NCBI GenBank assembly: GCA_016617785.1
Contig: JADILM010000002.1
Span: 1,736,001 to 1,800,000, forward strand
DNA from: Sporobolomyces roseus
Taxonomy: Eukaryota > Basidiomycota > Microbotryomycetes > Sporidiobolales > Sporidiobolaceae
Direction: 5' to 3'
Length of the DNA: 64,000 bases
Shown here: positions 30,798-44,190 of the stretch, in pieces
Layout of the letters: every line of letters starts with the position of its first letter
Position numbering within the stretch: position 1 is the stretch's first letter
Notes under the pieces: model-generated
The model's database searches: none
What the model was told of the DNA's origin: nothing
The model's input: only the letters and a program-made list of their open reading frames with translations
Program-made: the position numbers and the translations under genes

Positions 30798-33700
30798 ATG
30801 GCTCAAGGAGTGACAATCGATCCTATATATATATCAGCATCAGCATCTCGTAACAACGCTTCAGATTCAAGGGTTCAAGATGGATTAGTCTTGTTCAGTT
30901 CTCATCATTTAATCGCAACTTCCTATACAAACGTACGCTCTCCCTTTGCTCTTAGCTGAGTCAACAAGAGCTGATGACGTGTAGTGAGCGTAGGATGAGA
31001 GCTCGAAAGGTGTAAACCAGACTTTGATCGGACATGAGGCTTTGGTTTCTTCACTCAAGTTCACTCAGAATGATATGAAGTGCTTCGTATCCGGTGATGC
31101 AAACGGCACATTCAAGCTATGGACGCAGGAGACTCTCGAATCAGATGTGCGTCCCCTTCTTTCGAAACGAGCTATTGACTGAACGCTGATCTAAAGGAAC
31201 GGTCGGAGTACAGTGGAGTGAGATTGTCAGCTCGAAAGCGCACACTGGCAGTATAGGAGCTATTCAAGCTCTAGCACTCGATGGAGAAAATGAAGGAAAG
31301 TATTTGGTAATGACTGGAGGATCAGATGCGTTGATCAAAATATTCTTGGTCGAGACATCTAGTCGAACAGGTTCGTTCTCTTCTTCACTCTCAGCATCGC
31401 GCCTCGACGACGATACTGAGTGGTTGGAAGGACGACAGTCGAGGAAGTGCAAACGATTGATTGTAAAGGAAAGATTCCGTTGGCTTTCGCAATCAGTCAT
31501 TTACCCGATTCAAACAGTAAGTCCAGTCTTTCTGTCTCTTATCTTCGGCTCTCTAACGCGAAAGATCTGACTGTATCGCTGTCTCATGTCGCGCTATATA
31601 GGTCTGGTCTTAGCTGTTGGCAGCACGAACAATCTTATTCAACTTTACTCTACTTTCTCCACTTCCTCCCCTCACGTATGTTGAACGCCTCTCCTCTTCC
31701 TCTACTCTCTCTCCGCTCTCCTACTGCCCTTCTCACCGCTCTTCGTCTCCGTCAATACCACAGTTTGAGAAATCCCTCTCTCTCCAAGGTCACACCGATT
31801 GGATCCGGTGCTTATCCTTCACTCTCCCTTGCTCGACCCCCGAAGATGCTTCCGAAGCGTACGATCTGAAATCCGGCGAGATCCTCCTCGCAAGTGGTAG
31901 TCAAGACAACTATATCCGATTATGGAGGTTCACCAAACTCGCTTCCTCCACCACCTCTCCCTCACAGAAAGATGCAGGCTTATCAGCGTTAGACGAGTTG
32001 GAGAAGAAGTTATTAGGAGATTCTACGGAAGACAAGAATGAAAAAGGAGAATTACGGGTCAAATCCCTCGAATTCACCGTTACTCCCCACTCCTCCGCCT
32101 CCTCCCCTCAAACCCCATCGGAAGAGTTCAGTTGTACCTCAGAAGCCGTTCTACTCGGTCACGACGCATGGGTGACTTCCCTCAATTGGTCCTCATCTTC
32201 CTCCAATCCATCTCAACTAGAACTTCTCTCCTCCTCCGCCGATCGCTCCCTCATTCTCTGGACTCCATTACTCACCACTCACTCCTCGTCCTCAACTTCA
32301 GCCGCTCACCTCTGGACCTCTCAACATAGATTCGGAGAATTCAGTTCAGTGACTAATTTAGGTTTCTTCGGTGCTTTGTGGTCGAAAGGAAGGAATGGGG
32401 AAAAGGTAGTGATGGCGAGTGGTTGGGGTGGGAGTTGGCATGTTTGGAGAGAAGGGGGAGATGGGGAGTGGGAACCCGTGGTGAGTACGTCAGGTCATGC
32501 AGATACTGTTAGGCAAGTCGTGTGGGAGAGGGAGGGAGGTGAATTTTTATTGAGTGCTAGGTGAGTCGAATGAACCTCTTTCGTTTGACGTAAAGAGTAG
32601 GAGCTGATAAAAGGAGGGGTGGGAGATAGTCATGATATGTCTACGAGATTGCATGCGCCGTGGAAGAGACAGAAGAGCGATGGGAAACAACTTGAAACTT
32701 GGCATGGTGAGCTCAAAATCCTCCGCTCTCCACGCTCTCTTCCGACTGATTGATCATTGATCTCGACTATGCAGAGCTCGGTCGACCACAGATCCACGGC
32801 TATCCTTTATCTTCGCTATCCTTCATCTCCCCAACTCAGTTCGTCTCGGGAGCAGATGAGAAACTTGTTCGAGTCTTCGATGCGCCGAAGGTGTTCGTCG
32901 ATAGCTTGAAGAGCTTGAGTGGTGTAGATCTGGGAGATAGTGAAGGGAGACCGATGGCGGCCAATGTTCCTCCATTAGGATTGTCAAATCGAGCGATTAC
33001 GAGTGAGCACTTTTCGTCCTCTCCATCTCCGTCGATGATTGGAACTGATGGGAGGTTGATGTCGATGTTCAGGTCAAGCGGAAGTTGAGCAAATCAGTGC
33101 TACGCCAGCTTCGAATGATCCTTTCGAAGCCACGAACAAAGTCGATTTCTCGTTCGAACATCAACATCCTCCGTTCGAAGAGCAACTTCTCGGTTCAACC
33201 TTATGGCCTGAAGTGAGTACACTCTGTTCCTTCTATCTCATCTCCAGCTGACCATGCCTCGCTATGATCAGACCGAGAAACTCTACGGACATTCTTTCGA
33301 ATTAGTTTGCATTTCCACCTCAAACACCCTTCCCATGATCGCCACAGCATGCAAAGCGACTCTTCCCTCCCACGCTCTCATTCGGTTATACGATTCGAGA
33401 ACATGGCAACCAATCAAAACCATCGTACCTCAAGGAGGAGTTCTCGAGGGTCACAGTCTGACAATTACTAAGTTGGCGTTCAGTGGGAATGATAGATGGT
33501 TATTGAGTGTCAGTAGGGATAGGAGTTGGAGAATATACGAGACAGTCAAGGCGGAGAAAGAGGGAGATGAGGCATTAGGTACGCTCTCGAAACTGTTTGA
33601 TCTCTCTGTTTCCCAGCGACTGATCGATTGTTGCGAGGGGTACAGGCTATCGACCATCAGCAGTTGGATCGAAAGCTCATGCTAGGATCATTTGGGATGC

Positions 33701-34299
33701 GTGCTGGAGCACCGGAATCAAGGAGGAAGAGAGTTGGTTCGCAACAGCTTCTCGAGATAAAACTGTATGCTACGCGATCTCATCAACTCGCTTGGTTCTT
33801 CCTGCTAATTGATGATGTCTGTGCCATGCAGGTGAAGCTTTGGACTAGAACAGGAGAAGAATGGGGTTGCGCTCAAACGATCAAATTCGATGAGGCTGCA
33901 ACTTCGGTCGCTACTGTGTATCTACCGAATCAGCAGTGCGTCTCGCTTCTCTTCCTGATATGATGTACGAAATTGATGAACAATATCGTTTTGCGCAGAT
34001 TGCATCTGCTCTCGGTCGGACTCGAAAATGGTCAGATCCATCTCTTCACCTCCTCGACAGCCAATTCGACCGCTCCATCTTTCACTCCACTCTCCATTCT
34101 CGAATCCTCGTAAGTTGACTCCTCATCTATTCCTCGGCGCGGCATTGACAGCCTTCTCTCGATTTACAGCATCTCTCATGTTTTGGCTGTCACAACGCTC
34201 TCCTTCTGTCCGAAGAAAGAGCTTCCAGAAGGTGTTGTCACGAGACTAGCGAGTGGAAGTGAAGATAGAAGTGTTCGAATCTTCGACATCCGATTGTAG
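30798..34299 (+). CDS. ELP2: Elongator complex subunit Elp2 (WD40)
   Basis: A many-exon gene whose WD repeats include GHEALVSSLKFT, HTGSIGAIQALALDG, LQGHTDWIRCLSFT, ILLASGSQDNYIRLWRF, LLGHDAWVTSLNW, LLSSSADRSLILW, GHSLTITKLAFS and a final ASGSEDRSVRIFDIRL. The GHTDWIRC and SGSQDNYIRLWR motifs are typical of Elp2, which forms two beta-propellers and supports Elongator in tRNA wobble-uridine modification. The start MAQGVTIDPIYIS follows the TAF13 promoter. The first intron begins at about 30934 (GTACGCTC) and joins in phase to DESSKG. About eight to ten introns are visible; I did not place all of them exactly. Confidence 0.88.
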
Positions 34300-34491
34300 A
34301 ATTGGAGGAATTGCATTGACAACCAGAATATAGACAATCGAACAAGATGCGATGAAGCGGTATCAGAGTAGGGAAGGTATAGCTATGAGAGAAGGCGAAG
34401 AAGTCCCTGCGAATGCTGAGAAAGTTGCGAACAGGGATGAAGTAAAAGCAATAAAAGCGGAGAAGTTCGTATATACGACAGCGATTCTCCC

Positions 34492-37400
34492 TCATACCGA
34501 CAACGAACGAACGAAGGAAGATCCGACTCCATCAGGAGCTCTCAAGGTCGTTCGACCTCGATAGTCGCCTGCAGCGTCTGATTTACCAAAGACGTTTCCT
34601 CCATCAGGTCTGATCAAGCCTCTTCTCGGATCGTAAACTTGCTTCTTGGGCTTCTTGAACTGTAGAGACCTCGTTTTCTCCTCAGTTACAGTTAACAGCA
34701 AAGAGCTGAGAAGAAGCGAAACATACTGTCCAATTCTTGAAAGCTTGTTGCTTGCGAAGTTCAAGAAGTTGATCTCCTTGAGTCGCGTGTCGAAGCATAG
34801 GATCTCGAGTGATATCGGGTGCCGGGACGCCAGGTGCAATTTCGGGAGCAGGGAGAGGAACCTGTGAGACATTCGAAGCGCCAACTCAGCGTGGCTTAAC
34901 AAGCAAGGTTGTTAAAGACGACTGGCTCACCGCTTCGATATCATCTTCAAAGTATCTCGTATCCGTCTCGCTCTTGAGCTGAGGTACGAAAGGAGGAGTC
35001 TGAAGATGTAGAGTACTCCATTCGATCCCTTTGAACCAAGGGTGATTCTTGATTTCGTCGGCTCCGTCATTCGCTACTCCGGCTAATCCTCCAGTAGCTC
35101 CTGCGACGTTCAAGAAGCCACTTCGTTGACGTTGAATGACAGAGTTCGGTCGACCGGTCGAGCGAGAACCGATTCGAGCGTCTTTTTCGCAGAGTAGGGA
35201 AAGGATGAGATCTTGAGCTTCGCGAGAGACTCGAGGTTTCGGCGGGAATCGTAGACTTGACGCCAGTTCAGGATCTGAAGAAGTAGAGGAGCCGTGAGCT
35301 TGTGTCGAGGAAGAAAAGGGAGGACAATCGACATTACCTTTTGACGAGTGACTTGCCGAGATTTGCTGACTACGGAACGACGACGCATGAGCTTCCAAGT
35401 CGGAACGCGAAGAGTAGAAAAGAACGTACCGAAAGGAGGATAACCGTAAAGCATTTCGAACTGTAGCATCGAAATGCACAAGAATCAGCAATAGCTCAAG
35501 ACGATTCGAAGATGCCCGACCTACCATGATGACTCCGAGACTGTGTCGTTCAGACCAAGCAGTCAGTATGTATCGCGACGAGTGAAAGCAGATAGAAGAG
35601 CTCACCTCCACCAATCCGAGTGAACTCCATATCCTTGACCTCGCAGAACTTCGACCGACCTGTCAGTCCCTCCAGCAGTCATCGTCAGCTTCCTTCATGC
35701 CGTAGATGAGTGACCAGATTCATACTGACATATAGTTGTTGGTTCCCACAACGCTATAAGCCATTCTCCTCCTGTTCCTATCTCTCCAGCCTAACAAACT
35801 CTTCGGACCTTCTTCCTCGTTCTCGTCTCCGGGTCGAGGGGGATCGAAAGGTCTCGAGTTCGAAGCGCGAGGACGAGAATGAGAGTCTTCGAGGTCGATT
35901 CCATGCTTGTAGAGGAGTTCACGACGCTGAGAATCGAAATAAGCTCCATCGTGCGACCAGTGGCTGCGACGACGGACGAGAGAAGTGAGTGAGTTTCGAC
36001 TGAAGAGGTGGAAGAGCCATGACGCACAAGTCGGTAGCGAGTCCGAAATCACTGATAGCGATATGACCTGAATTTGAGAAGAGGAAATTATCCGGTTTGA
36101 TCTGTACGACGATCAACAACTTCATCAGCCTGTGCGCGTGATGAGGTGAAGAGATATGTCCGCACATCTCGATGAATAGCTCCTAGCACTTGATGAGTCT
36201 CTTGAATAGCGAGCAGCATTTCTGCGATGTAGAATCTTGCGAACGACTCTTCGAACGTATCTTTCTCGATGAGTAGAGTTAGGAGATCTGTGAGGTCCGA
36301 GCCCAGATACAAATCAGTCTTTGGATATAAGCTGTGCAAGAGAGAGAACTCACCTCCTCCACCCATGAAATCCATCACGAGATAAAGATGATCGACATCT
36401 TGGAACGAGTAAGCGAGTTGAACTGTCCATCGCGTTGATGATGCAGCGGCTGCTAGAAGATCGCGCTCAGACCTTAAATGTCCCTCTTGCTGCTTTCGTA
36501 GCATGTCAGACTTCCTCAGCTGCTTCATCGCGAATAATCTGCGAAATACAATCGATTTTAGCAAGTTTTCGCAACCAAGCTGACTGAAAAAAAGGCGAGA
36601 ACGTACTCTCCACTACCCGTCTCCCTCACCAAACTCACGACGCCGAAAGCACCTCGTCCAATCGTTTTCAACTTCTTGAAACTTTCAACCCCAACTTTTC
36701 GTCTCATTTCCCTCAGATACTCAGTCTCACTAACTCTCCACGCTTCCCTCACATCCTCCTTCTCGCTCTCCCTCAGGTTCAATCTACTCAGCTCCTTCTC
36801 CAACAAGTACTTCCTAGTCTCCCGTGTCGGAGGAGTTTTGAGCAAAGCGTGATATTTCGTCTCCAAGTAGATTTTCGTCGAAACTGCTTTCTCGATCGTT
36901 GTGAGAGAAGGGATGAACTTGGATGGGAGCGAGAAAGGGTCGGAGAGAGACGGGAGAGGGGAATCTTCGGGAATCGTGGAGGAGGCATCGAGGAGGAGGG
37001 AAGAAGTGGGAGTTTCGTTCGAATCCCAGGAGAGAGGTACTCCAGGTCGAGTGTAGCCGTGAGGTGAGAACTTGGTCGTACCGCGAGATTCGAGCTGAAC
37101 TTGAGTTTGGGATTGTGGTTGAGGTTGAATCGGAGAAGTCTGTCGAATTGTATCCATCGATTCTCTTCCTTCTCCTCCTACTTCTTGCTTGATTACCATC
37201 GAATCACCCGAGTTGGTGCGACTGAGTGGTTCAAAGCTTTTTCTCGGAGGTGAAAGTCGTCCTCCTCCCTCGACTTCATTCTCGACCGCGACTCCAGTGT
37301 CGAAACTTCCTCCTCCTCCCGTCTCTTGAGTAGCGTGAGAGAAAGCGCTATCCGGTAAGCCATTGATGACCCTCAGTCCAGCGTCTTCATGAGCTTCTTC

Positions 37401-38381
37401 TCGTTGTTCATCCCGAGCGACGATAGCTTCGGCGACTCCTACTGCTGCTTTCGCTTCTCGAATCGCTGATTTGATCGGCTTCGCCCAGTTTGGCTCTGTA
37501 GTGCACTTTCCCGACCTACTCAGCTCGCGGATGAGGAGGAGAGTTTATAGGAAAGAGTACCTACGTCCTAGTTTTCCTTGTCGGTCGACATGCCACCTCA
37601 TCAACAAAGCTTCCGCTTGTTCCGCATCAGAAGCATGTACCAGATGACTAAGTGCGTAAGCGAAACCGAATCCAGAAGAAAGGGAGCAGATGATCAGTCA
37701 ATTATTCGCCTTCGCAAGCTGGATTCGAAAGGACTGTCGGACTCACGCAAACGCTCTCGGCTCACCAACCATATCCTTCGAGATTCTCATTTTCTTCTTG
37801 TCCTCCTCAGCCTGTACCGGTTCCTTCGCATTGACCGGAGTCGAAGCGATTCCTTTCCCAATCCTCTCTGTCCTGACCTTCATCTTCGCATCCTGTTTCG
37901 CACCTTCCACTCTCGTATTGATCTTCGACGGACTGTAGAATCTACTACCCCTCGCAGTAGCGGCCGAGAGGAGATCCCAGAATCCTGAATGAAGCATGAT
38001 TGAGGAGGATTGAGCGAGAGGGAGTTTCGTTTGAGATGCGAGAGGAGGTGAAGGACGAGCACCTGGAGGTAGTCGAGAAGGTGAAGGAGCGGGTGCATAG
38101 GTGATATTGTGTGGGGAGGGGACGGGAGGGAGCGGAAAAGGATCTTGCGTTACTGGAGAAGAGGGGAGGAGAATCGATTGAGGTCGAAAGGTTGAATTTG
38201 CGAGAGGTGATCGAGGTATAGGGTTTCCGAGTCGCTGAGATCCTGAGCCGGTGGGAACGAAGAAAGTCGAACCTCGAGATTGGGGAGGCGAGTAAGGGAT
38301 CCAAGCGAGAGGAGGAGAATCGAGTGGATTCTCGGAGAGTGGGGAGGTGATTGGAATGGGATCTGGTAGGGATGGAACCAT
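34492..38381 (-). CDS. NDR-family AGC kinase with CRIB-like N-terminal extension
   Basis: The kinase half has the NDR N-terminal MOB-binding helices (IEKAVSTKIYLETKYHALL...), the Gly loop GRGAFGVVSLV, AMKQLRKSDM (lysine), HRDIKPDNF, SDFGLATDL, a long insert before NRRRMAYSVVGTNNYM, then DWWSLGVIMFEMLYGYPPF. APE is replaced by SVE. The C-terminus has AFKNWTFKKP. Upstream, in the same open frame from about 37500 and through two phase-consistent introns, lies ISKDMVGEPRAFAHLVHAS, matching the CRIB core (ISxP, FxHxxH) that binds Cdc42/Rac, followed by QPNWAKPIKSAIREAK and LRVINGLP. The start at 38381 (MVPSLPDP) is provisional; an Arg/Ser-rich exon at 38712-38500 may precede it. Closest to Cbk1/Orb6, but the subtype is unsure. 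Confidence 0.75.
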
Positions 38382-39251
38382 GCTCTTCACTTGAGGTCTG
38401 AAGAGGAGAGAAAGTAAGGTCAGCGAGTCATTAGAAAGAGAGAGAGAGGAGAGTTGAGTGATGAAGAGAGAGAGGAGCTTGCTCGATGATCGGTACGTCT
38501 TGACCCCTTGTGCGGGTTAGGAGTCGCTGTAGCTGAGTGTTAAGAGAAGAAGATCTAGCTGAAGTGGTTGTGGTTGATGTTGAAGTTGAAGTTGAGGGAG
38601 AGTTAAGGTTCAAGTGGAGTGAACTGATTGAGGACAAAGGAGGGAGCGGCGAGGGTGGAGGCACTCGCTGTAATCTACGTGGGAAAGGTACGTGTCGATC
38701 ACGATCAATCATCCGATGAGATGAGAAAGTTGAGAGATAGGAAGAAAGAGCGAGCGTTTTCGAAACTTCGCAACCTCGAGTCGACTAGTCAACCTTTTTC
38801 TGATCAAGGGTTTCGTATGCTCAACAGAGACGCTATATTAAGTAAATAGAGGAAAGCGGAAGCCATCTGAACGCAACAGATCCATCATCCTGCTTCTTCG
38901 TCCTCTCGCGACGCTCTTTCTTTCGTTTCCCGCCGAAACCCTATCCTCACCTGCGTCGATCGCTTGTAAGTCCTGGACAGCATAATATCCCCCACTAATA
39001 TCCTGGCTGGTCGAGGAGATCGTATCCGAAGGTGTCTTGAGCCGGTCATTTCGAAGAACATCGATGTGTGAAAAGGGCAATTGAGGATAGGCTGCAAGTC
39101 GCCCTCTTCAGACTCACTACGATCTAGGAAGACAGCATGATCAAGAGTCTCGCGAGACAATTTGAAGAGCATAGTGAGAAGGAACGAACAAATGAATGGT
39201 AATTAAAAGCAACAACAATCTTCTTCTACACCTCCTCTTCGCTCGATTCCC
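38382..39251. other. Region upstream of the NDR kinase gene
   Basis: On the minus strand at 38712-38500 an open frame begins MIDRDRHVPFPRRLQR with a Ser/Thr-rich continuation. It could be a first coding exon of the kinase gene (a donor GTCAAG near 38505 and acceptor CTCAAG near 38388 give a possible phase). The rest, 38720-39251, has no supportable gene. Confidence 0.35.
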
Positions 39252-40797
39252 TCAAGTCCTCATCGACCAGCCCCTCCCGCCGTCCTGGTCATCATACAAT
39301 TCCTGACTCTCTCCCAGATCCGTCTCCTGACTTTCTCCTCCCCCTCCCTCAGTAGTTTGCGTTTCCTGACTCTCTCCTTCTTCTTCTCCAGTCTCTTCCG
39401 TCTGTCTTTCCTCATGATGATTATAGTAGTACCCTCCTCCTCCTTCTACGGACTGCGAGCTACTAGGAAACGAAGGAGGTAGAGTCGAGCTTGAGGATTG
39501 TGATTGAGTGAGGGAGAAAGGGAAAGAAGAGACAGGAGGAGGTGAAGAAGAAGAGGAAGAAATTGGTCCATCCTCGTTACTTGCGATTCGGGTTCGCTTC
39601 CTTTCTGGCTCGGTAGGTTCCTCTTGCGAAGAACCAGGTGCTTCGTCCATGATTCTGCGGATCCTTTGTTCTTGTCGCCTCTGTTGGGACGAAGCGGGAG
39701 GATGAAGGAATCCTCCGAGGGTTCCAGCACCGAATTCTAGGGGAGGTGGTGGAGGGAGAGCAGAGAAGGAGGCTTGGGAAGCTAGGTTGAGAGTGATAGA
39801 ATGGGAAGAGCTTTGGGATGAGGAGGTGGTTGAGGATTCTTGCGAATCAGGTTGGGAGGGAGTGTGGGTTGAGGGAGGAGCCAGAGCTGAGGGAACGTTG
39901 ATGGTGGAAGAGGAAGAAGCGGGTGCGAGTGTCGTGGTCATCGTATGGGAGAAAGGAGAATGACGGTGATGAGGACGGTGAAGGAGGGAGGAGGAGGAAG
40001 GGGAGAAATCGTTGCGGTTTCGGAAAGCGAGCATTTCAGTTGTCGTGTAGGAGCATGTATCGAAATCTGGAGGTTGAGGTGTGAATTCTGGTTCGTTCTG
40101 TCGCTGTGGGAGAGCTTCTTGGATCTCCTCCTCGACGACGGTCTCGACGCTCGTATCACTGGCGGTCCTTGCGCGTGAGGGTGGTTTCGCTGGACAGATA
40201 GCTAGGTAAGGTACTGGGAATGGTTGATCGTAGGTGGAGGAAGGAGTTGGCGTTTCCTCGGGATTTGTCCCTCTAAATTCTCGCTGCTTCCCTTTCATGA
40301 CCTCGCTCATCTTGACATCAACTGGTTGAAACCATTCTATCTTTTCCCATCTCTTCTCTCCACCCCTCTCCCGTTGATCACCTTGGATCTGTCTGCTCCC
40401 TTGCAAGTCCTGAATGAGTAATTCCAGCTTCTTCGCTTTCCGTTCAGCAGCTTGCTTTGCAAATGGGCTGAAGTTGAGGTTCTCTACTTCTGCTAACGAC
40501 TGTCTTGTAAGGGCCTTGTTCGACTTGAAGCGAGCATCTGCTTGAGAAAAAGTGTAAACAGTGGGGAAACTGCCTTGTCAGCTTTCAAATCAGCTTCAGA
40601 CCACTTCCAGAGGGTTAACATACATTGTAGTCTAGTAGTGAGAGCCTCCTTGAGCTGTACAGCGCGATGACAAGAAATTAAGAACCTTGATCTAAACATT
40701 GACAGGGGAGCTCGTCACTCACCTCGGTAGCTTCGGCAGCGCGTTCAGATAGTGTTGGGGAAGGTGGAGAATCGGATGTCGAGGCTACAGAGCTCAT
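39252..40797 (-). CDS. Hypothetical protein with N-terminal coiled coil and acidic Gln/Glu tail
   Basis: It starts MSSVASTSDSPPSP at 40797. Short exons join in phase through ERAAEATE, LKEALTTRLQ and SDARFKSNKALTRQS into a long last exon that contains a charged helix (KQAAERKAKKLELL). Most of the remaining ~400 residues are Ser/Pro/Thr-rich and disordered, with SQEET and SQETQTTE repeats near the end (SQ/TQ cluster) and a basic patch EPERKRTRI. I recognise no domain. An SQ/TQ cluster can be a target of ATM/ATR-type kinases, so a nuclear role is possible but not shown. The N-terminal helix is the part most likely to be conserved. Confidence 0.6.
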
Positions 40798-41667
40798 CTG
40801 AGGTGTTGTTGAGAGAAAGCGAAATTAGTAGAAGTTGAAACTGGATTCCTTCGCATTTTCTCCGAGCAACACCTATCAACAAATATCTCCGCCGTTCACT
40901 TCAGTCGTAGTCGTGGAAGCTAGAGAGGATCGTCGTCGATTACGAAACAGGAACCCTTACCGATAAGCAAAAGAGAGACTTTTCGACTCCTTCGCCCTTG
41001 AAGTCTGGCTCCTTCAGAAAGGTTTGGCTTGGTTTTAAAACCGCTTCAATAGATTCGCCCGTCCAATCATACAGAGTAACGGCTTGTGTCGACTCACTCG
41101 AGAAGTAAGACCGACGTAGATCCGCCCTAGATCAAAGGTTTCAATGAGTTTTCATTCTTTCGACTTCGCACTCGTTCTTCCATCCCCAACAGCTTATGCG
41201 GGTCAATCGTATCTCCGGCACTATATGTAGTGGTCCGACGTCGGCATGTATTCGATTACAGATACAAGAATAGTAAATTCGAATTCACCTCGCTTCGCAA
41301 AGGGTCTGAAAACTTTAATGTTTCGCTGTTCCTTCGCAGAAGGAGTAGAGACAACAAGTCTGGCTCTCTTCTCGGGTCGGACGCAGATCGTCGTTATGTA
41401 CCCTGTCTCTAACGATAGAGAGGGATTCCAGTGCGTCGAGAGAGAGAGCGAGCGAAAGAGTCCGTGCATGCGAAATACCGACTCAGCTCAAGACATTTTT
41501 CACACTTCTACTCCACACTGAGTGGGGTGCTTTTCTCGACTCCCTTTTGACTTTTCACTCAACGTAGAAGATTGAATCCTTCGACAGCTTACCATCTTCA
41601 ATCGACAGCCCTTGAAAGTGAAAAAGGTCGCTAAAAATCAAATTGGGAAAGGAGAGTCGAATCGTTG
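40798..41667. other. Divergent intergenic region
   Basis: It separates the minus-strand coiled-coil gene from the plus-strand membrane protein gene and should hold both promoters. Several short frames occur. None has a credible splice structure or composition, and I see no RNA gene. Confidence 0.35.
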
Positions 41668-44190
41668 ATGTTTCTACCTTGCACTCAGTCAACTTTTCAC
41701 CTCGGAACAACTTTCAAACAACTAGAGAAACGACAAGCAGAAGCTACAGATACTGGTATGTGCGATCTCTCACTCTCATCCCTCCCGGTGGTGTAGTTGA
41801 AGACGATGGGATCGAATTTCCAACTCTTTGCCGCTCGGTGTTGATCTCTCCTCAACCCTGATCATTGGGCTGACCCATAGCTCTCATTGAACATACGTGA
41901 AGCTCCTCAAGATCCTAGTACTACCTCAAGTGAGTTTCTACCATTCCTCAAACATTTCTCTGGTTGTCTCCAACTTTCCAGCCTCGATTTCGCCAAGTTC
42001 ACCTCGGAAACATTACTGATACGTTCCTTGTTTCATTGCGAACAGATTCGGCACCTACTAGCTCAAGCTCAGAACAAGGACCGGTAGAAGAATCGAGTTC
42101 GCAAGCACCTACCCCGACGATTTCCACTTCTTCTTCCCCCGCAGAACCCACCACCTCGTCCAGCGAAGAGTCCCCATCATCAGACACAACCTCCTCCCCT
42201 CCAGCCGAACCCTCGACTACAATGGAAGCTTCCCCATCCTCGAGTGAACCTCCAGCCTCTTCAAGTGACAATCCTACAACCACTTCAGCTGCTCCCGAAA
42301 CCACAACGAGTCGAGCACCAGAGACTACTACCACATCTCAAGCTCCTTCAGAGTCTTCTTCTTCTTCTTCAGCTGCTGGTTCGTCGTCGAGTGATCCTCC
42401 TCCCGCTTCGTCAAGTACAAGCGAAGTAATCTCTTCTTCCACCTCTTCTTCCACTTCCTTAGAACCGACAACAACAACAACTACACAACCTCCAGCCAGT
42501 TCCTCTACTACTCCTCCAGCTCAAACTAGCAGTACGACTCCACCTTCCTCTTCCCAACCACCGACTTCCTCATCTCAGCAGCAACAACCCTCTTCTTCCT
42601 CTTCTCGCCCCGCTTCTTCTTCTTCTTCGACTACCCCAGTTGGAGGAAACGAATCGACGAGTCAGGCCGAACCTACTGCAACTCGATCACAAGTTGAGAC
42701 AAGCGGTGAAGCTCCAACGACTGCTACTGCGGAACCAACGAATGGAGAACCAACTTCTCAAGCTGAACAACAAGTGACAGATGGAGCTACTACGTGAGTC
42801 GAAACTATTATCGAATGAATCCGAAAGTAGACGTAACTGATATCTCGTTCGTTTTCTTCGGAAATATTAGTGCACCTGATACGAGTCTCTACACTCGAAC
42901 AACCCTCTCCGAATACACTCTCACCTCTTCCGGTTCAGTCGTGATCGTTACTTCTCTCGTGACAGCCGTCATTACCGGTTCAGATCCAGGACAATCAGGA
43001 GGAGCACGATCACTAAACGGTTCTGCCGATGGAGGAAACTCTTTCTTCAGCAACACTGGAGCGACCGCTGGAGTCTTCGTAGTAGTCGGGTTAGTAGCGG
43101 CGGGTATCGCGATTGGATTAGGATTCTTCTTTGTTCGAAGAAAACGAGCGAGGAAGTTAGATGAAGATACTAGGATTGCTGCTGGAGGTGCAGGGGATGG
43201 TGGAGCTGGAAGAAACAGGTTCGATGATGATGAGGACGATGCTTCTTTCGTTGGGGATTCGAGGGATCCCTTCTCAAATGGTAATCAGGAAATGAGTGAA
43301 GGTCACGGTTACATGTCGAGTTATGGTTCGATGTTGCCTTTAGTCGCTGCGGGTGCGAGTGGTGTTGCGGTAGGCGGAGGAGCTGGAGCTTACGGACGAC
43401 CAAACTCGGGATACGATACTTCGACTTCGGGAGGAAGAGCGAATATGGGTTCGTACGAAGCGGGTTACTCACCTGCTCAATCTTCCGGTTCGATCCCTTA
43501 TCAACTCCCAGCTTTCGGTACCGCTTACCCAGCAGTAGGAGCTTATGGACCACCGGCAGGAGGAGGAGGAGGGAACTATGGAACTACGAGGAGTCACGAA
43601 GGAGTTTTACACGATAATTGGGCGGAGTACGTCGATGGAGGAATGATTGCTGGTGCTGGGGGAGCGAGATCACATGAGGGTCACAGCCCAGGAGATGGTA
43701 GTCAAGAAGGACCTTGTAAGCTGGAACTCTCATACTTTCCCTCAATTCATTCGAAACTTACCCTCCTTCGTTTGTTCAGTCGGTTCATCAAACTCTCATT
43801 CCCAACAAGGTCACTCACCGAACTTCCGAGACTCTGTCGAATCTTACTACGCTCCCGAACCTCAACCTCAGCATCAACAACAATCACTTCCCTCCGATTA
43901 CGCCGCATTCCGTAACTCACTTTACGGAGGAATGGCCAACGAAAACTACGGACCCGCTGTACCACCTAAAGGAACGACGGATCAACGCTTGAACCCTGAT
44001 CTGCTGGGAGGTCAAGGCGATGATAGAGGTGGTGAAGCGGCAAGTTTGGCAGATGATGCAGATTACTCAAGGGTCTTGAGGTACGTTCGGGAGCTTCCTC
44101 TTATCGCTGTCTAGCTGAGTGGCTCGCTGATACGTCGCTTTCCCGATGTACAGGGTCGCGAACCCTTCTGATCACTCGAGTATCATCTAA
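41668..44190 (+). CDS. Ser/Thr-rich single-pass membrane protein (cell-wall sensor type)
   Basis: A ~260-residue Ser/Thr/Pro-rich segment (42047-42795) of the kind that is heavily O-mannosylated precedes SLYTRTTLSEYTLTSSGSVV. A single membrane helix follows (GVFVVVGLVAAGIAIGLGFFF), then a basic stop-transfer RRKRARK and a Gly/Tyr/Ser-rich cytoplasmic tail, ending RVANPSDHSSII after a last intron at about 44081-44152. Layout and stop-transfer signal resemble Mid2/Wsc-type sensors of cell wall stress, but no WSC cysteine domain is seen. The 5' end is unresolved: 41668 is a candidate start, the first introns do not close cleanly, and I found no clear signal peptide. Confidence 0.65.
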
